A stretch of 64,000 nt of DNA from an uncultured Roseburia sp. (GCA_947642555.1 CANRSX010000007.1:95081-159080), one strand, 5' to 3'. Shown: positions 9,038-18,211, numbered from the stretch's first letter. A program made the numbers and translations. Notes: generated by a model from the sequence alone, not told the origin.

Positions 9038-10774
9038 ATGAAGGTACAGGGGCGCATCAGCACGAAAATGATCATTCTGCTTCCGGTGTTTATCCTGGGG
9101 GTTGTATCGATACTTTCCAATCTGATGGCAGTGTCAAATGTGCGGAGAGTGAACAAAAACGCGACGAGGATTACGGACGGTGATCTGGCCTGCATCTATG
9201 TGCTCGGCGAGATCAGGCAGGAGACCCAGGCGATCCACAGACTGGGGCTGTCGCATATCGTGGCCACGGATCTCGACACGATGACAGAGCTGGTCGAACA
9301 GATCCGTGAGGAGGAGGAGATTCTGGACGGGTATCTGGAGGAGTACCGCCAGTATGTGAATACGGCGGAGGACACCGCGAATTACGGGAAGCTTTTGTCC
9401 GGTTACGAGGGAATGAAGTACGAGATCGCCAATCTGATGGCATACAGCGCGGCGGGAGACGATGAAGCGGCATATGCGCTGGCAAATACCCTGATCGCGG
9501 AACACTCCGCGACGATGCGGGAGGGGATTGACGGGCTGACGGACGGTGTGGACGCGTCTGTCATCGGGGAGCGCTCCGAGCTGACGAAGGTATACCGCAG
9601 CGCAATCCTTGCAAGCATAGCTACGATTGTAATCAGCGTGATCGCGCTGGCGGCGGCGCTGATCAGCGTGTTAAAGCTGGTGATCGGCCCGCTGTCGAAA
9701 ACAGAGCGGGAGATCACGGGCATCATCTCGGATATCGACCGGCGGGAGGGCGATCTGACAAGACGTGTCACGATCCTGCCGAACCGGGAGGTGGCGGCGG
9801 TCGGCAGCGGGATCAATATGTTTATGGGCAAGCTTCAGGATATCTTTAAGATGATCACCAGCAACTCGCAGAAGATGGAGGAGGTGGTCAATGAGGTCCG
9901 GGACAGCGTGATGACCTCAAATGACAGCGTTTCCGCGCTCTCCGCCATGGCGGCGGAGTTAAACGCCTCCATGCAGGAGATGTCGGTCAACGCTGCGATG
10001 ATCAACGGAAGCGCGCAGTCCGTCCGGGAGGAAGTGGGCCGGATGGCAGGGCGAACGACGGAGATCAGCGGCTATACCAGGGAGATGAAGCGGCATGCGG
10101 ATTCCATGGAGTCCACGGCGCGTGAAAATATGGCGTCGACCGGGAGCCGGGTGAAGGAGATCCTCGCGGTGTTAAATCAGGCGATTCTGGACAGCGGCAG
10201 CGTGGATCAGGTAAACAGCCTCTCGGATGATATCACAAATCTCGCAAATCAGACCAACCTGCTTGCGCTCAACGCGTCGATTGAGGCGGCGCGGGCGGGC
10301 GATGCCGGCAGAGGCTTCATGGTGGTGGCCACGGAGATCAGCCAGCTGGCGATTGAGAGCAGGGAGGCGGCCAATCATATCCGCAGGATCAACGGGATTG
10401 TGACGGATGCGGTGCACAATCTGGCGGAGCATGCGACCGGGCTGGTCTCGTATATGGAGGACAGCATAATCCCGGAATTTGAGTCCTTTGTGGAATCCGG
10501 CAGCGAATACAAGAAGCGCGCGGACTACATTGAGATCGCGATGAATGAATTTTCAGAGAAGACGGGTACCCTGCGGGCGACGACCGAGGAGATCGCGAAC
10601 GCGATCAACGCGATTGCGGATGCGATCGAGGAGAGTGCGGGCAGCGTGACAAACGCGGTCAGCAGCACGCAGACACTTGTAGGCGATATGGAAAATATCA
10701 CGCATCACATGGACAGCAATCAGGCGATCGCCGCGAGCCTGCGGCGCGAGACGGAGATTTTCCGGCGGCTGTAG
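9038..10774 (+). CDS. Methyl-accepting chemotaxis protein
   Basis: A 578-residue membrane chemoreceptor. TM1 is at about residues 11-33 and TM2 at about 188-212. Between them is an extracellular four-helix-bundle sensor (~35-185), and a HAMP domain follows (~214-268). The cytoplasmic tip has the signature [20 protein letters not shown] followed by [11 protein letters not shown], which binds CheA and CheW. There is no C-terminal CheR-docking pentapeptide. It probably signals to the CheA/CheW encoded about 42 kb downstream. It sits right after an orphan solute-binding lipoprotein in what looks like one transcription unit, so that lipoprotein may present ligand to it. Confidence 0.93.
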   Translation: MKVQGRISTKMIILLPVFILGVVSILSNLMAVSNVRRVNKNATRITDGDLACIYVLGEIRQETQAIHRLGLSHIVATDLDTMTELVEQIREEEEILDGYLEEYRQYVNTAEDTANYGKLLSGYEGMKYEIANLMAYSAAGDDEAAYALANTLIAEHSATMREGIDGLTDGVDASVIGERSELTKVYRSAILASIATIVISVIALAAALISVLKLVIGPLSKTEREITGIISDIDRREGDLTRRVTILPNREVAAVGSGINMFMGKLQDIFKMITSNSQKMEEVVNEVRDSVMTSNDSVSALSAMAAELNASMQEMSVNAAMINGSAQSVREEVGRMAGRTTEISGYTREMKRHADSMESTARENMASTGSRVKEILAVLNQAILDSGSVDQVNSLSDDITNLANQTNLLALNASIEAARAGDAGRGFMVVATEISQLAIESREAANHIRRINGIVTDAVHNLAEHATGLVSYMEDSIIPEFESFVESGSEYKKRADYIEIAMNEFSEKTGTLRATTEEIANAINAIADAIEESAGSVTNAVSSTQTLVGDMENITHHMDSNQAIAASLRRETEIFRRL

Positions 10775-10794
10775 ACAAATTCGCGGCAACAGGC

Positions 10795-10822
10795 GCCGCC
10801 GCGCTTCGCGGACCGGCTTTTT
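10795..10822 (+). terminator. Rho-independent terminator after the MCP gene
   Basis: GC-rich stem GCCG-CCGCG (10795-10803) / CGCGG-(2-nt bulge)-CGGC (10807-10817) with a 3-nt loop, followed by five T. Confidence 0.75.
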
Positions 10823-10878
10823 GGAACAAAATGGCACAGCAGATGTAGTTATATACAGAACGGGAGGAAAAGAAAAGG

Positions 10879-12333
10879 ATGGATAAAGTGAGGACAAGAT
10901 ACGCGCCGAGCCCGACGGGACGGATGCATGTGGGAAATCTGCGCTCTGCGCTCTATGAGTTCCTGATCGCAAAGCACGCGGGCGGGGATTTCATGCTCCG
11001 CATTGAGGACACGGACCAGGAACGCTTTGTGGAGGGCGCGGTGGACATCATTTACCGCACCTTAGAGACAGCGGGGCTGGCGCATGACGAGGGCCCGGAT
11101 AAAGACGGGGGATACGGCCCCTATGTGCAGAGCGAGCGCATGAAGACCGGGATTTATATGAAATACGCGAAGGAGCTGGTGGAAAAGGGCGAGGCGTATT
11201 ACTGCTTCTGCGATAAGGAGCGTCTCTTAAGCCTTCGGACGGAGGTGGTCGAGGGCAAGGAGATCATGCTCTACGACAAGCACTGCCTTGGCTTAAGTAA
11301 GGAGGAGGTGGAGGAAAAGCTTGCCGCTGGCGTGCCGTTTGTGATCCGCCAGAATATTCCGAACGAGGGCACGACGACCTTTCACGACGAGCTCTACGGG
11401 GATATCACGGTGGAAAACGCGGAGCTCGACGACATGATCCTGATCAAATCGGACGGGTATCCGACCTACAATTTTGCAAATGTGGTCGACGACCATACCA
11501 TGAATATTACACATGTAGTGAGAGGAAATGAATATTTATCCTCCGCGCCGAAATATCAGAGGCTGTACGACGCGTTCGGCTGGGAGTCGCCGGTGTACAT
11601 CCACCTGCCGCTGATCACGGACGAGAATCACAAAAAGCTCTCGAAGCGCAGCGGGCATTCCTCCTTTGAGGACCTGCTGGAGCAGGGCTTCCTGCCGGAG
11701 GCGGTGGTCAACTATATCGCGCTTCTGGGCTGGAGCCCGGAGGAGAACCGGGAGATCTTTACGTTAGACGAGCTGATCGCGGAATTCGATTACAGAAGGA
11801 TCAGCAAATCCCCGGCCGTGTTTGATTACACCAAGTTAAAATGGATGAACGGCGAGTATTTAAAGGCCATGGATCCCGACCGGTTCTATGAGCTGGCGGA
11901 GCCGTATCTGCGCGCCGTGATCCATAAGGAGCTCGATTTCAAAAAGATCGCGGCCATGGTGCAGACGCGCATCGAGATCTTCCCGGATATCGCGGATCAC
12001 GTCGATTTCTTCGAGGAGCTCCCGGAATACGACGCGGCGATGTATACCCATAAAAAGATGAAAACGACAGCAGAGACCTCGCTTGCCGTGTTAACCGACC
12101 TGCTTCCGCTTTTAGAGGCGCAGGACGACTACAGCAACGACGCGCTCTACGCGCTGCTCTCCGGCTATGTGGCGGAGAAGGGCGTAAAGAACGGCTACGT
12201 GATGTGGCCGGTCCGCACGGCGGTTTCCGGAAAGCAGATGACGCCGGGCGGCGCGACGGAGCTGATGGAGCTCCTCGGGAAAGAGGAGTCGCTTGCCCGG
12301 ATTCGGGCAGGCATCGCGAAGCTGTCAAAGTAA
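10879..12333 (+). CDS. gltX: Glutamate--tRNA ligase
   Basis: A 484-residue class I aminoacyl-tRNA synthetase that charges tRNA-Glu (in many Firmicutes also tRNA-Gln, for later amidation). The HIGH-type motif is in [20 protein letters not shown], and the KMSKS-type motif is [15 protein letters not shown] at about residue 250. Length and domain order (Rossmann catalytic domain, then helical anticodon-binding domain) are normal. GGGAGGAAAAGAAAAGG precedes the ATG. The gene appears monocistronic: there is a terminator upstream and a cluster of inverted repeats downstream. No T-box leader is visible. Confidence 0.96.
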   Translation: MDKVRTRYAPSPTGRMHVGNLRSALYEFLIAKHAGGDFMLRIEDTDQERFVEGAVDIIYRTLETAGLAHDEGPDKDGGYGPYVQSERMKTGIYMKYAKELVEKGEAYYCFCDKERLLSLRTEVVEGKEIMLYDKHCLGLSKEEVEEKLAAGVPFVIRQNIPNEGTTTFHDELYGDITVENAELDDMILIKSDGYPTYNFANVVDDHTMNITHVVRGNEYLSSAPKYQRLYDAFGWESPVYIHLPLITDENHKKLSKRSGHSSFEDLLEQGFLPEAVVNYIALLGWSPEENREIFTLDELIAEFDYRRISKSPAVFDYTKLKWMNGEYLKAMDPDRFYELAEPYLRAVIHKELDFKKIAAMVQTRIEIFPDIADHVDFFEELPEYDAAMYTHKKMKTTAETSLAVLTDLLPLLEAQDDYSNDALYALLSGYVAEKGVKNGYVMWPVRTAVSGKQMTPGGATELMELLGKEESLARIRAGIAKLSK

Positions 12334-12384
12334 ATCCCCATGCCGCTTTGCTGGCACCACCATAAATGAAAGGGGATTTACTTT
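12327..12384 (+). repeat. 13-bp inverted repeat at the gltX 3' end
   Basis: AAAGTAAATCCCC (12327-12339) is perfectly complementary to GGGGATTTACTTT (12372-12384), and a small TGCC/GGCA stem lies inside. It begins inside the last codons of gltX. There is no clear T-run beyond CTTT, so it may be a bidirectional terminator or part of an intergenic repeat element. Confidence 0.7.
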
Positions 12385-12399
12385 AAGCCTCCGGCGGAT

Positions 12400-12472
12400 G
12401 TGCAGAAAACGGGAATGGAAGTTGTCACTTCGTGACCCCGTTTTCGCACAGTTCAGCGCCGGAGCGCTGAAC
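12400..12472 (+). repeat. Compound hairpin pair upstream of the helicase gene
   Basis: An outer stem GTGC(A)GAAAACGGG (12400-12413) / CCCGTTTTCGCAC (12437-12449) encloses GTCAC-TTC-GTGAC (12424-12436). It is followed at once by GTTCAGCGC (12451-12459) / GCGCTGAAC (12464-12472). With the preceding repeat, the whole gltX-helicase gap is foldable. The GCTGAACTTT edge recurs near 58176-58271. Confidence 0.7.
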
Positions 12473-12494
12473 TTTCACAGTAAAGAGGTAATGT

Positions 12495-14345
12495 ATGGAT
12501 TTTAACCCTTCACAGCGTGAGGCCATCCTGCATCGGGATGGTCCCATGCTTGTTCTGGCGGGGCCCGGTTCCGGGAAGACCCGCGTGATTACGGAGCGGA
12601 CCAGATATCTGATCCGCGAGTGTCAGATCAGTCCTTCCAATATCCTGGTGATCACATTTACAAAGGCAGCCGCGGCGGAGATGAGAGAGCGGTTCCGCGT
12701 GCGGATGGGAGCGCAGACGCCGCCCGTGACCTTCGGGACGTTTCACGCCGTCTTTTTTTCCATCTTAAAGTATGCCTACCATTACACCGCGGAAAATATT
12801 GTGCGGGAGGATCAGAAGCTTTCCTGCATGCGCGGGATCATCGGGAAGATGGATCTGGAGTACGAGGATGAGACGGAATTTATCACGTCCGTTTTAGGCG
12901 AGATCGGGCTGATCAAAAACTCCGGGATCGACCTGGCGCACTATTATTCGGTGAACTGTGCGGAGGAGGTGTTCCGCCGGATTTACAGCCGGTATCACGA
13001 GTATCTCTATCAGCACCGGCTGATCGATTTTGAGGATATGCTCGTCTATACCTGGGAGCTGTTTTCCGAGCGAAAAGACATCCTGGCCGCCTGGCAGAAC
13101 AAATACCGCTATATCCTGATCGACGAGTTTCAGGATATCAATAAGCTGCAGTTTGACATTGTAAAGCTTCTGGCCGGGGAGCGGCGGAATCTGTTTGTGG
13201 TGGGGGACGACGACCAGTCGATCTACCGGTTCCGCGGCGCGAAGCCGGAGCTGATGCTGCATTTTAAAGACGATTTCCCGGAAGCGCGGATGGTGCTGCT
13301 CGATGTCAATTACCGCTCGCAGGCCAATATCGTAAACCATTCCTTAAATCTGATCGGGCACAATCAGGAACGGTTTCAGAAGCGCATCCAGGCGGCGGCA
13401 GAAAAAACTACAGATATCGAATATGTAGTGTTCGAGGATCAGCGGAAGGAGAATCTGCGGATTATCCGCGACATCGCAGAGCACCGGGAGCGCGGCGGAA
13501 GCTATGAGGATTTTGCCGTGCTGTTCCGGACGCACACCCAGCCCAGGCTTCTGATGGAGCAGCTGATGGAATATAACATTCCGTTCCGCACCAAAGATAA
13601 GATCCCGAACCTCTATGAGCACTGGATCGCGCGGGACATCTTCGCCTATCTGCGGATCGCGCAGGGCAGCAGGGAGCGGCGGGATTTCTTACAGATTATG
13701 AACCGGCCGAAGCGCTATATCACCAGGGAATCGCTGGATGCGGAAACCGTGGCGTTCGACGCGTGGGAGTGGTTCTTTGAGGAGCAGCCCTGGGTGGCGG
13801 AGCGCATCAGGAAGCTGGAGGCGGACGTAAAGCGGCTTTCCCGCATGAACCCTTACGCGGCGATCAACTACATACGAAAAGGGATCGGCTACGACGAGTT
13901 CTGCACGGACTATGCGGACTACCGCCGGATCCGGGTTGAAGACCTTTACGAGGTGCTCGACGAGCTGCAGGAGAGCGCAAAGGGCTACGACGATTTTGAC
14001 GGGTGGTACGATCATATCGAGACGTATACAAAGGAGTTGGAGCAGCTCTCGAAAAAGCGGGAGCGCGAGGGGGAGGAGTGCGTCTCCTTAGCGACGCTGC
14101 ACAGCGCAAAGGGGCTCGAGTATGAAAACGTCTATCTGATCGATGTAAACGAGGGGCTGATGCCCTATAAGAAGGCCGTGCTCGACGCGGAGATCGAGGA
14201 GGAGCGCCGGATGTTTTATGTGGGCATGACAAGGGCCAAAAAAAATCTGCATCTGTTCTCGGTCAGACAGTTCAACCAGAAAGATGCAGAGATTTCGCGT
14301 TTCATCGCGGAGTCACAGGAGAATGTCAGTCCTCCATGTCGTTAA
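12495..14345 (+). CDS. UvrD/Rep-family ATP-dependent DNA helicase
   Basis: A 616-residue superfamily 1A helicase that unwinds DNA 3' to 5'. Walker A is LAGPGSGKTRVIT, Walker B is IDEFQDIN, motif III is VGDDDQSIYRFRGA and motif V is TLHSAKGLEYENVYLI. Motif VI is around RRMFYVGMTRAKKNL. It is shorter than PcrA/UvrD (~720-740) and lacks their C-terminal RNA-polymerase-binding tail, so I leave the symbol blank. Members like this are widespread in Clostridia. The ATG at 12495 follows AGAGGT; an overlapping ATG at 12491 runs into a stop after four codons. The last 20 nt overlap the convergent DUF1292 gene. Confidence 0.92.
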   Translation: MDFNPSQREAILHRDGPMLVLAGPGSGKTRVITERTRYLIRECQISPSNILVITFTKAAAAEMRERFRVRMGAQTPPVTFGTFHAVFFSILKYAYHYTAENIVREDQKLSCMRGIIGKMDLEYEDETEFITSVLGEIGLIKNSGIDLAHYYSVNCAEEVFRRIYSRYHEYLYQHRLIDFEDMLVYTWELFSERKDILAAWQNKYRYILIDEFQDINKLQFDIVKLLAGERRNLFVVGDDDQSIYRFRGAKPELMLHFKDDFPEARMVLLDVNYRSQANIVNHSLNLIGHNQERFQKRIQAAAEKTTDIEYVVFEDQRKENLRIIRDIAEHRERGGSYEDFAVLFRTHTQPRLLMEQLMEYNIPFRTKDKIPNLYEHWIARDIFAYLRIAQGSRERRDFLQIMNRPKRYITRESLDAETVAFDAWEWFFEEQPWVAERIRKLEADVKRLSRMNPYAAINYIRKGIGYDEFCTDYADYRRIRVEDLYEVLDELQESAKGYDDFDGWYDHIETYTKELEQLSKKREREGEECVSLATLHSAKGLEYENVYLIDVNEGLMPYKKAVLDAEIEEERRMFYVGMTRAKKNLHLFSVRQFNQKDAEISRFIAESQENVSPPCR

Positions 14346-14634
14346 ATTCGGATTCGTCGAGCCATTCGTCGAAGCGGTCGGCCACGCGCTCGTATTCGTC
14401 GTCCTCCAGGATATTTTCGAGGGACGGATTGCCCTCCGCGTCCTCAAAATAGCGGTAGATATAGACTTCGCCTTCCTCATTCGGCTCGCCCTTTGCATCG
14501 AGCGGGAGAAGGACGATATAGTCCTGATCATCTACGGAAAATATAGTGAGAATCTCACATTCAGCCTGTGTGCCGTCATCCAGATCAAGGGTGACCAGGA
14601 TATCGGTGTCATCGCCCGGATGATTATCTGCCAT
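14326..14634 (-). CDS. DUF1292 family protein
   Basis: A 102-residue, very acidic protein of the DUF1292 (YrzB-like) family, whose function is unknown. The core TLDLDDGTQAECEILTIFSV, then YIVLLPLD and EVYIYRYFED, is characteristic. GAGGTGA is 5 nt before the ATG at 14634; a GTG three codons earlier is less likely. It is the only convincing - strand gene in the window, and its 3' end overlaps the helicase 3' end by 20 nt, so the two mRNAs are complementary there. In many Firmicutes the family sits next to yrrK, whereas here it stands alone. Confidence 0.88.
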   Translation of the reverse strand: MADNHPGDDTDILVTLDLDDGTQAECEILTIFSVDDQDYIVLLPLDAKGEPNEEGEVYIYRYFEDAEGNPSLENILEDDEYERVADRFDEWLDESEFNDMED

Positions 14635-14673
14635 ATATCTCACCTCACTTCCTCCAAAGTTTATCTAAACTTT

Positions 14674-14702
14674 ATGATAGCAGAAAGTGGGAGGAAGGAC
14701 AA
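14674..14702 (-). promoter_or_regulatory. Sigma-A-type promoter for the DUF1292 gene
   Basis: On the - strand: TTGTCC (14702-14697), 17-nt spacer, TATCAT (14679-14674), about 40 nt upstream of the start codon. Both hexamers differ from consensus by one or two bases. Confidence 0.6.
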
Positions 14703-14730
14703 GCGAATTGTAGAAAAAATTACAAAAACC

Positions 14731-14759
14731 TATACAAAGGCAGAATGGAACTGTATAAT
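14731..14759 (+). promoter_or_regulatory. Sigma-A-type promoter for the GH13-like gene
   Basis: Perfect TATAAT at 14754-14759, 17 nt after TATACA (14731-14736). It lies about 60 nt before the start codon and divergently from the DUF1292 promoter. Confidence 0.55.
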
Positions 14760-14816
14760 AGATGCGTAAACTGTATGTACATGGATTGACTGCGATTACA
14801 AAAGGTGGATGACAGC

Positions 14817-16739
14817 ATGAGGTATACGTTAAAGGAAGGCAATTACAGGCAGTACGGAGTGCAGGTGAACGAAGAAGGGGTTATGTTTACATTTGAGGCG
14901 GAGAAGGGAGAGGAGTGCCGGATTCTGCTTTACGGGAAGGAGATGGAGGTGAAGGAGGCGCTTCTGGTGCCGGAGGCCTTCTGCAGGGGCGCGGTATGGT
15001 CGGTGCTGGTACAGGGGCTTGACGCGCGGCAGCTGCGGTACAATTATGAGATAGGCAAAACGGTCGTGACGGATCCATGCGCGACGCGGATCATCGGGCG
15101 TGAGAGATGGAACGACCAGAGGAGAGCAGCGGTGTCTTATCAGATCTGCGGAGGCTGCGCGCCCGCGGCGTACGACTGGGGAGAGGACGCGCCGCCCGAG
15201 GTGCCGCGCCGCCGGATGGTGATGTACAAGCTGAATATCCGGGGGTTTACGATGGACGCCGGGCTTCGCGGAAGGGAGCGGGGAACCTTTCAGGCGGTGA
15301 TATCGCAGATTCCCTATCTGAAAAAGCTGGGCGTCACGACCGTGGAGTTTATGCCGGTGTATGAATTTGAGGAGCTGATGCTGCCGGAAGTCCCAAAGCT
15401 CCCGGAGTATGTGCAGTGGGAGGTAAAGGACGGGGACCGGATCCTCCCAGAGCAGGAGGCCGCTGTGCCGAAGGTAAATTTCTGGGGCTATGTGCCGGGG
15501 AATTATTTCGCGGTGAAATCCTCCTACGCGGCGGGAGCGGACGCGTCCGCGGAGTGGAAGACGCTGATTAAGGCGCTCCATGCGGCGGGGATCGAGTGCG
15601 TGATGGAGATGTATTTTGAAGGGCAGACAAATCCATGCCGGATTCTTGATATTTTAAGGTACTGGGTGCGGGATTATCATGTGGACGGGTTTCACCTTGT
15701 GGGGGAGGGCCTGCCGGTCACAATGGCCGTGCAGGATCCGTGGCTGCGCAGGACGAAGCTTTTTTACAGCGGGTTTGATTCGTCGATTGTAGAAAAGGAG
15801 AACGCGTACCCGCATCTGTTTGTGTACAGCGACGAATATCTTTATCCGGCGCGCGCGGTGCTCAATCAGATCAGCGGGGATATCGGCGCGTTTGCCTGCC
15901 AGCAGCGCAAGCAGCACCGGACGAGAGGGTTTGTCAATTATATCGCGGATCAGAACGGTTTTACGCTCGCGGACCTGTTTTCCTACAGGGAAAAGCACAA
16001 CGAGGCCAACGGGGAGGAGAACCGCGACGGCACGGTGTGGAATGTCAGCAGCAACTGCGGGGCGGAGGGGCCTTCCGGAAAGAAGCGCGTGCGCGGGGAA
16101 CGGGAGCGCAGGCTGCGCAACGCGATCGCGGTGCTGATGACGGCCCAGGGAGTTCCGCTTCTCTTTGAGGGGGACGAGCAGGGCAATTCCCAGGAGGGGA
16201 ACAATAACGCCTACTGCCAGGATAATAAGACCGGCTGGGTGAACTGGAAACGGAATGAGAAATACGCATGGCTGACCGAATTTACCGCGCGCATGGCGGC
16301 GTTCCGGCGGGAGCACCCGGTGATAGCCTCTGAGACGCCGAAAGCGCAGAATGATTTTCTGCGGAAGGGATGCCCGGATCTGTCCTATCACGGGGAGAAC
16401 GCCTGGATCGCGGCGCCCGCGTCGGGCCTTCTGCCGTTTGGCGTCATGTACTGCGGCAGCTACGAGCAGCTCGCGGACGGCGGCACGGATGATTTTGTAT
16501 ATATCGGATACAATTTCAACACCGCCGCGGGACGGCTCGCACTGCCAAAGCTTCCGGAGGACCGGATCTGGCAGCTTTGCATGGACACCTCGCGCGGCAG
16601 GGAGCCGTTTTTGCAGGAGGAGGAGCAGATGACAGAGTCCCAGATCCAGATCCGGGGAGAGTCTGTGGTGATCCTGATCGGCAGAAAGAAGAAAACAGAT
16701 CCGGCCGCCGGAAAAAAGAAAGGCAGAAAGAATGAATAG
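14817..16739 (+). CDS. GH13 (GlgX/TreX-like) protein without catalytic acids
   Basis: A 640-residue protein clearly derived from glycogen-debranching enzymes: a CBM48-like N-terminus, VMYKLNIRGFT (133-145), NFWGYVPGNYF (221-231), LKKLGVTTVEFMPVYEF, and SYREKHNEANGEENRDG (389-405). All three catalytic acids appear to be missing. The nucleophile Asp of DGFRFD is Val295 (DGFHLV). The general-acid Glu of the IAEPWD region is Ser318. The His-Asp of TAHDGF is Gln379-Asn380. The DVVYNH motif is replaced by VMEMYFEGQ, and about 50 residues before the nucleophile motif are absent. It therefore probably binds glucan without cleaving it (inference). AGGTGG lies 8 nt before ATG 14817; the GTG at 14805 is an alternative start. 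Confidence 0.88.
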   Translation: MRYTLKEGNYRQYGVQVNEEGVMFTFEAEKGEECRILLYGKEMEVKEALLVPEAFCRGAVWSVLVQGLDARQLRYNYEIGKTVVTDPCATRIIGRERWNDQRRAAVSYQICGGCAPAAYDWGEDAPPEVPRRRMVMYKLNIRGFTMDAGLRGRERGTFQAVISQIPYLKKLGVTTVEFMPVYEFEELMLPEVPKLPEYVQWEVKDGDRILPEQEAAVPKVNFWGYVPGNYFAVKSSYAAGADASAEWKTLIKALHAAGIECVMEMYFEGQTNPCRILDILRYWVRDYHVDGFHLVGEGLPVTMAVQDPWLRRTKLFYSGFDSSIVEKENAYPHLFVYSDEYLYPARAVLNQISGDIGAFACQQRKQHRTRGFVNYIADQNGFTLADLFSYREKHNEANGEENRDGTVWNVSSNCGAEGPSGKKRVRGERERRLRNAIAVLMTAQGVPLLFEGDEQGNSQEGNNNAYCQDNKTGWVNWKRNEKYAWLTEFTARMAAFRREHPVIASETPKAQNDFLRKGCPDLSYHGENAWIAAPASGLLPFGVMYCGSYEQLADGGTDDFVYIGYNFNTAAGRLALPKLPEDRIWQLCMDTSRGREPFLQEEEQMTESQIQIRGESVVILIGRKKKTDPAAGKKKGRKNE

Positions 16740-17337
16740 CTGGAAGCATTTTTGTACCATCAGCCATCACAAATATCTGGTCATGAAAGGCTGCTTTGCG
16801 GTGGGCCTGATCCGTCAGGGCCTGCTGCACGACCTCTCGAAATATACGCCGACGGAGTTTCTGCCCGGCTGTAAGTATTATCAGGGGACCATGAGCCCGA
16901 ACAATGCGGAGCGGATGGACCGCGGCTATTCCTCCGCCTGGCTGCACCACAAGGGGCGCAATAAGCACCATCTGGAGTACTGGCTGGACTACGGGGTGCC
17001 GGAGACGGATCCCACCCAGAAGAAAGGCGTCTGCGGGATGAAAATGCCGGTGCGTTATGTGGTTGAAATGTTTGTGGATCGTGTCTGCGCTTCGAAGAAT
17101 TATCAGAAGGATGCCTATACCGACCGGAGCGCGCTGGACTATTACCAGAAGGGCAGGGAGGTCCATATCCTGCATGAGGACACAAGGGAGCTGCTTGAGC
17201 TTCTGCTTGTGATGTTAAGCGTGAGAGGGGAGGCTTACACGAACTGGTTCATCCGGAAAAAGCTGCTCACAGGGAAAATTCCCTACGAGAGAAAGGTGCT
17301 CGGCCGGATGAAGCTCGTATTTCTTTCGGGAAAATAA
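16732..17337 (+). CDS. DUF5662 family protein
   Basis: A 201-residue protein of the DUF5662 family, function unknown. Conserved His/Asp clusters are visible: ISHHKYLVMKGCF, GLLHDLSKYTPTEF and WLHHKGRNKHHLEYW. They resemble metal-binding HD-type hydrolase sites, but no activity is established. It starts inside the last codons of the GH13-like gene (8-nt overlap), so the pair is translationally coupled and probably acts in one process. The C-terminal half is helical with a basic end. Confidence 0.85.
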   Translation: MNSWKHFCTISHHKYLVMKGCFAVGLIRQGLLHDLSKYTPTEFLPGCKYYQGTMSPNNAERMDRGYSSAWLHHKGRNKHHLEYWLDYGVPETDPTQKKGVCGMKMPVRYVVEMFVDRVCASKNYQKDAYTDRSALDYYQKGREVHILHEDTRELLELLLVMLSVRGEAYTNWFIRKKLLTGKIPYERKVLGRMKLVFLSGK

Positions 17338-17402
17338 AGGGGAAAAGCACGGGAAACCTGACCCGTTCATAGAATGTATCAAGAACGCTTTTCAGGTGTG
17401 TT

Positions 17403-18035
17403 TTGAAGACTTTTTTATCTCCATTTACCCCCGAACAGGAAAATGAATGCCTGAAGAGAATAAAGGACGGCGATCCCGAGGCAAAAAAAGAGCTGATTCT
17501 TCGAAATATGCGCCTGGTGGCACATGTTGCAAAAAAGTATCAGAACTCCGACGAGGATATGGAGGATCTGATTTCGATCGGCACGATCGGGCTGATCAAA
17601 GCGATTTCCACTTACCGGGAGGATTACGGCAGCCGCCTCGCGACGTATGCGGCCCGCTGCATTGACAATGAACTGTTAATGCATTTCCGCGCCAGGAAGA
17701 AGACCTCGCGGGAGGTGTCGCTGTATGAGCCGATCGGCACGGACAAAGAGGGAAATCAGATCAGCCTGCTCGACATTGTGGAGAGCGAGGAACCGGATGT
17801 TGTGGAACGGTTAGAGCTCGAGCGGTGTACCGGGAGGGTGTTAACGCTGGTTCCGCGCGTGCTGAACGGAAGAGAGCTTTTTATTATTGTAAACCGATAC
17901 GGGCTGTTTGACAAACAGCCGATGACGCAGCGGGAGATCGCGTCTGTCTTAAAGATCTCAAGGTCTTATGTTTCCAGAATTGAAAAACGTGCGCTGGGAA
18001 AACTGCGCAAAAGCTTTGCGGAGGAGGTGTCGTGA
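17403..18035 (+). CDS. sigK: RNA polymerase sigma factor, SigK-like
   Basis: A 210-residue sigma-70 family factor. Region 2 reads LRNMRLVAHVAKKY, then EDLISIGTIGLIKAISTY and SRLATYAARCIDNELLMHFR; the region 4 HTH is TQREIASVLKISRSYVSRIE. This is the pattern of sporulation sigma-K, the late mother-cell factor. Only a TTG start fits (AGGTG 4 nt upstream, no ATG or GTG before it and an in-frame stop at 17370). The protein thus begins almost directly at region 1.2/2, without the ~20-residue pro-sequence of Bacillus SigK, as in some clostridia. No skin-type insertion interrupts it. Whether this organism sporulates cannot be told from the window. Confidence 0.85.
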   Translation: MKTFLSPFTPEQENECLKRIKDGDPEAKKELILRNMRLVAHVAKKYQNSDEDMEDLISIGTIGLIKAISTYREDYGSRLATYAARCIDNELLMHFRARKKTSREVSLYEPIGTDKEGNQISLLDIVESEEPDVVERLELERCTGRVLTLVPRVLNGRELFIIVNRYGLFDKQPMTQREIASVLKISRSYVSRIEKRALGKLRKSFAEEVS

Positions 18036-18068
18036 GAGGACGCCTTCTTTATTTATTTGAAAAGGGTC

Positions 18069-18098
18069 TTCCCAAACCCGGGAAGGTATGCTATAATT
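18069..18098 (+). promoter_or_regulatory. Extended -10 promoter with hairpin upstream of yifB
   Basis: TGC-TATAAT (18090-18098) is a perfect extended -10. The -35 position reads TTCCCA, which is weak. A 6-bp stem CTTCCC/GGGAAG (18069-18086) covers the -35 region and could act as a small terminator or operator. Confidence 0.5.
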
Positions 18099-18211
18099 CG
18101 ATTTACAATTGTCACACGGACATTCTGCCCGGTGCGGCGGTTTCTTTTTTATCAGATTGCAGTTCAGTTGTATTCCAAAACAGTTCATCAGGAATAAAAA
18201 GGAGTGATACG

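Noticed and set aside
10823..10878. T-box leader for gltX
   Set aside because: The gap is short, with no Stem I, no specifier loop and no GGGTGGNACCGCG antiterminator sequence.
12491..12505. ATG at 12491 as start of the helicase gene
   Set aside because: It is out of frame and reaches a stop after four codons; ATG 12495 is in frame with the helicase.
15654..16760. Long open frame of 368 codons on the - strand opposite the GH13-like gene
   Set aside because: It is a shadow of the GC-rich coding strand: Arg/Leu/His/Pro-rich product, no ribosome binding site and full overlap with a well-supported gene.
18032..18211. N-terminal extension of yifB to 18032
   Set aside because: The stretch contains an extended -10 promoter and encodes nothing like the family; TTG 18212 has a good Shine-Dalgarno.
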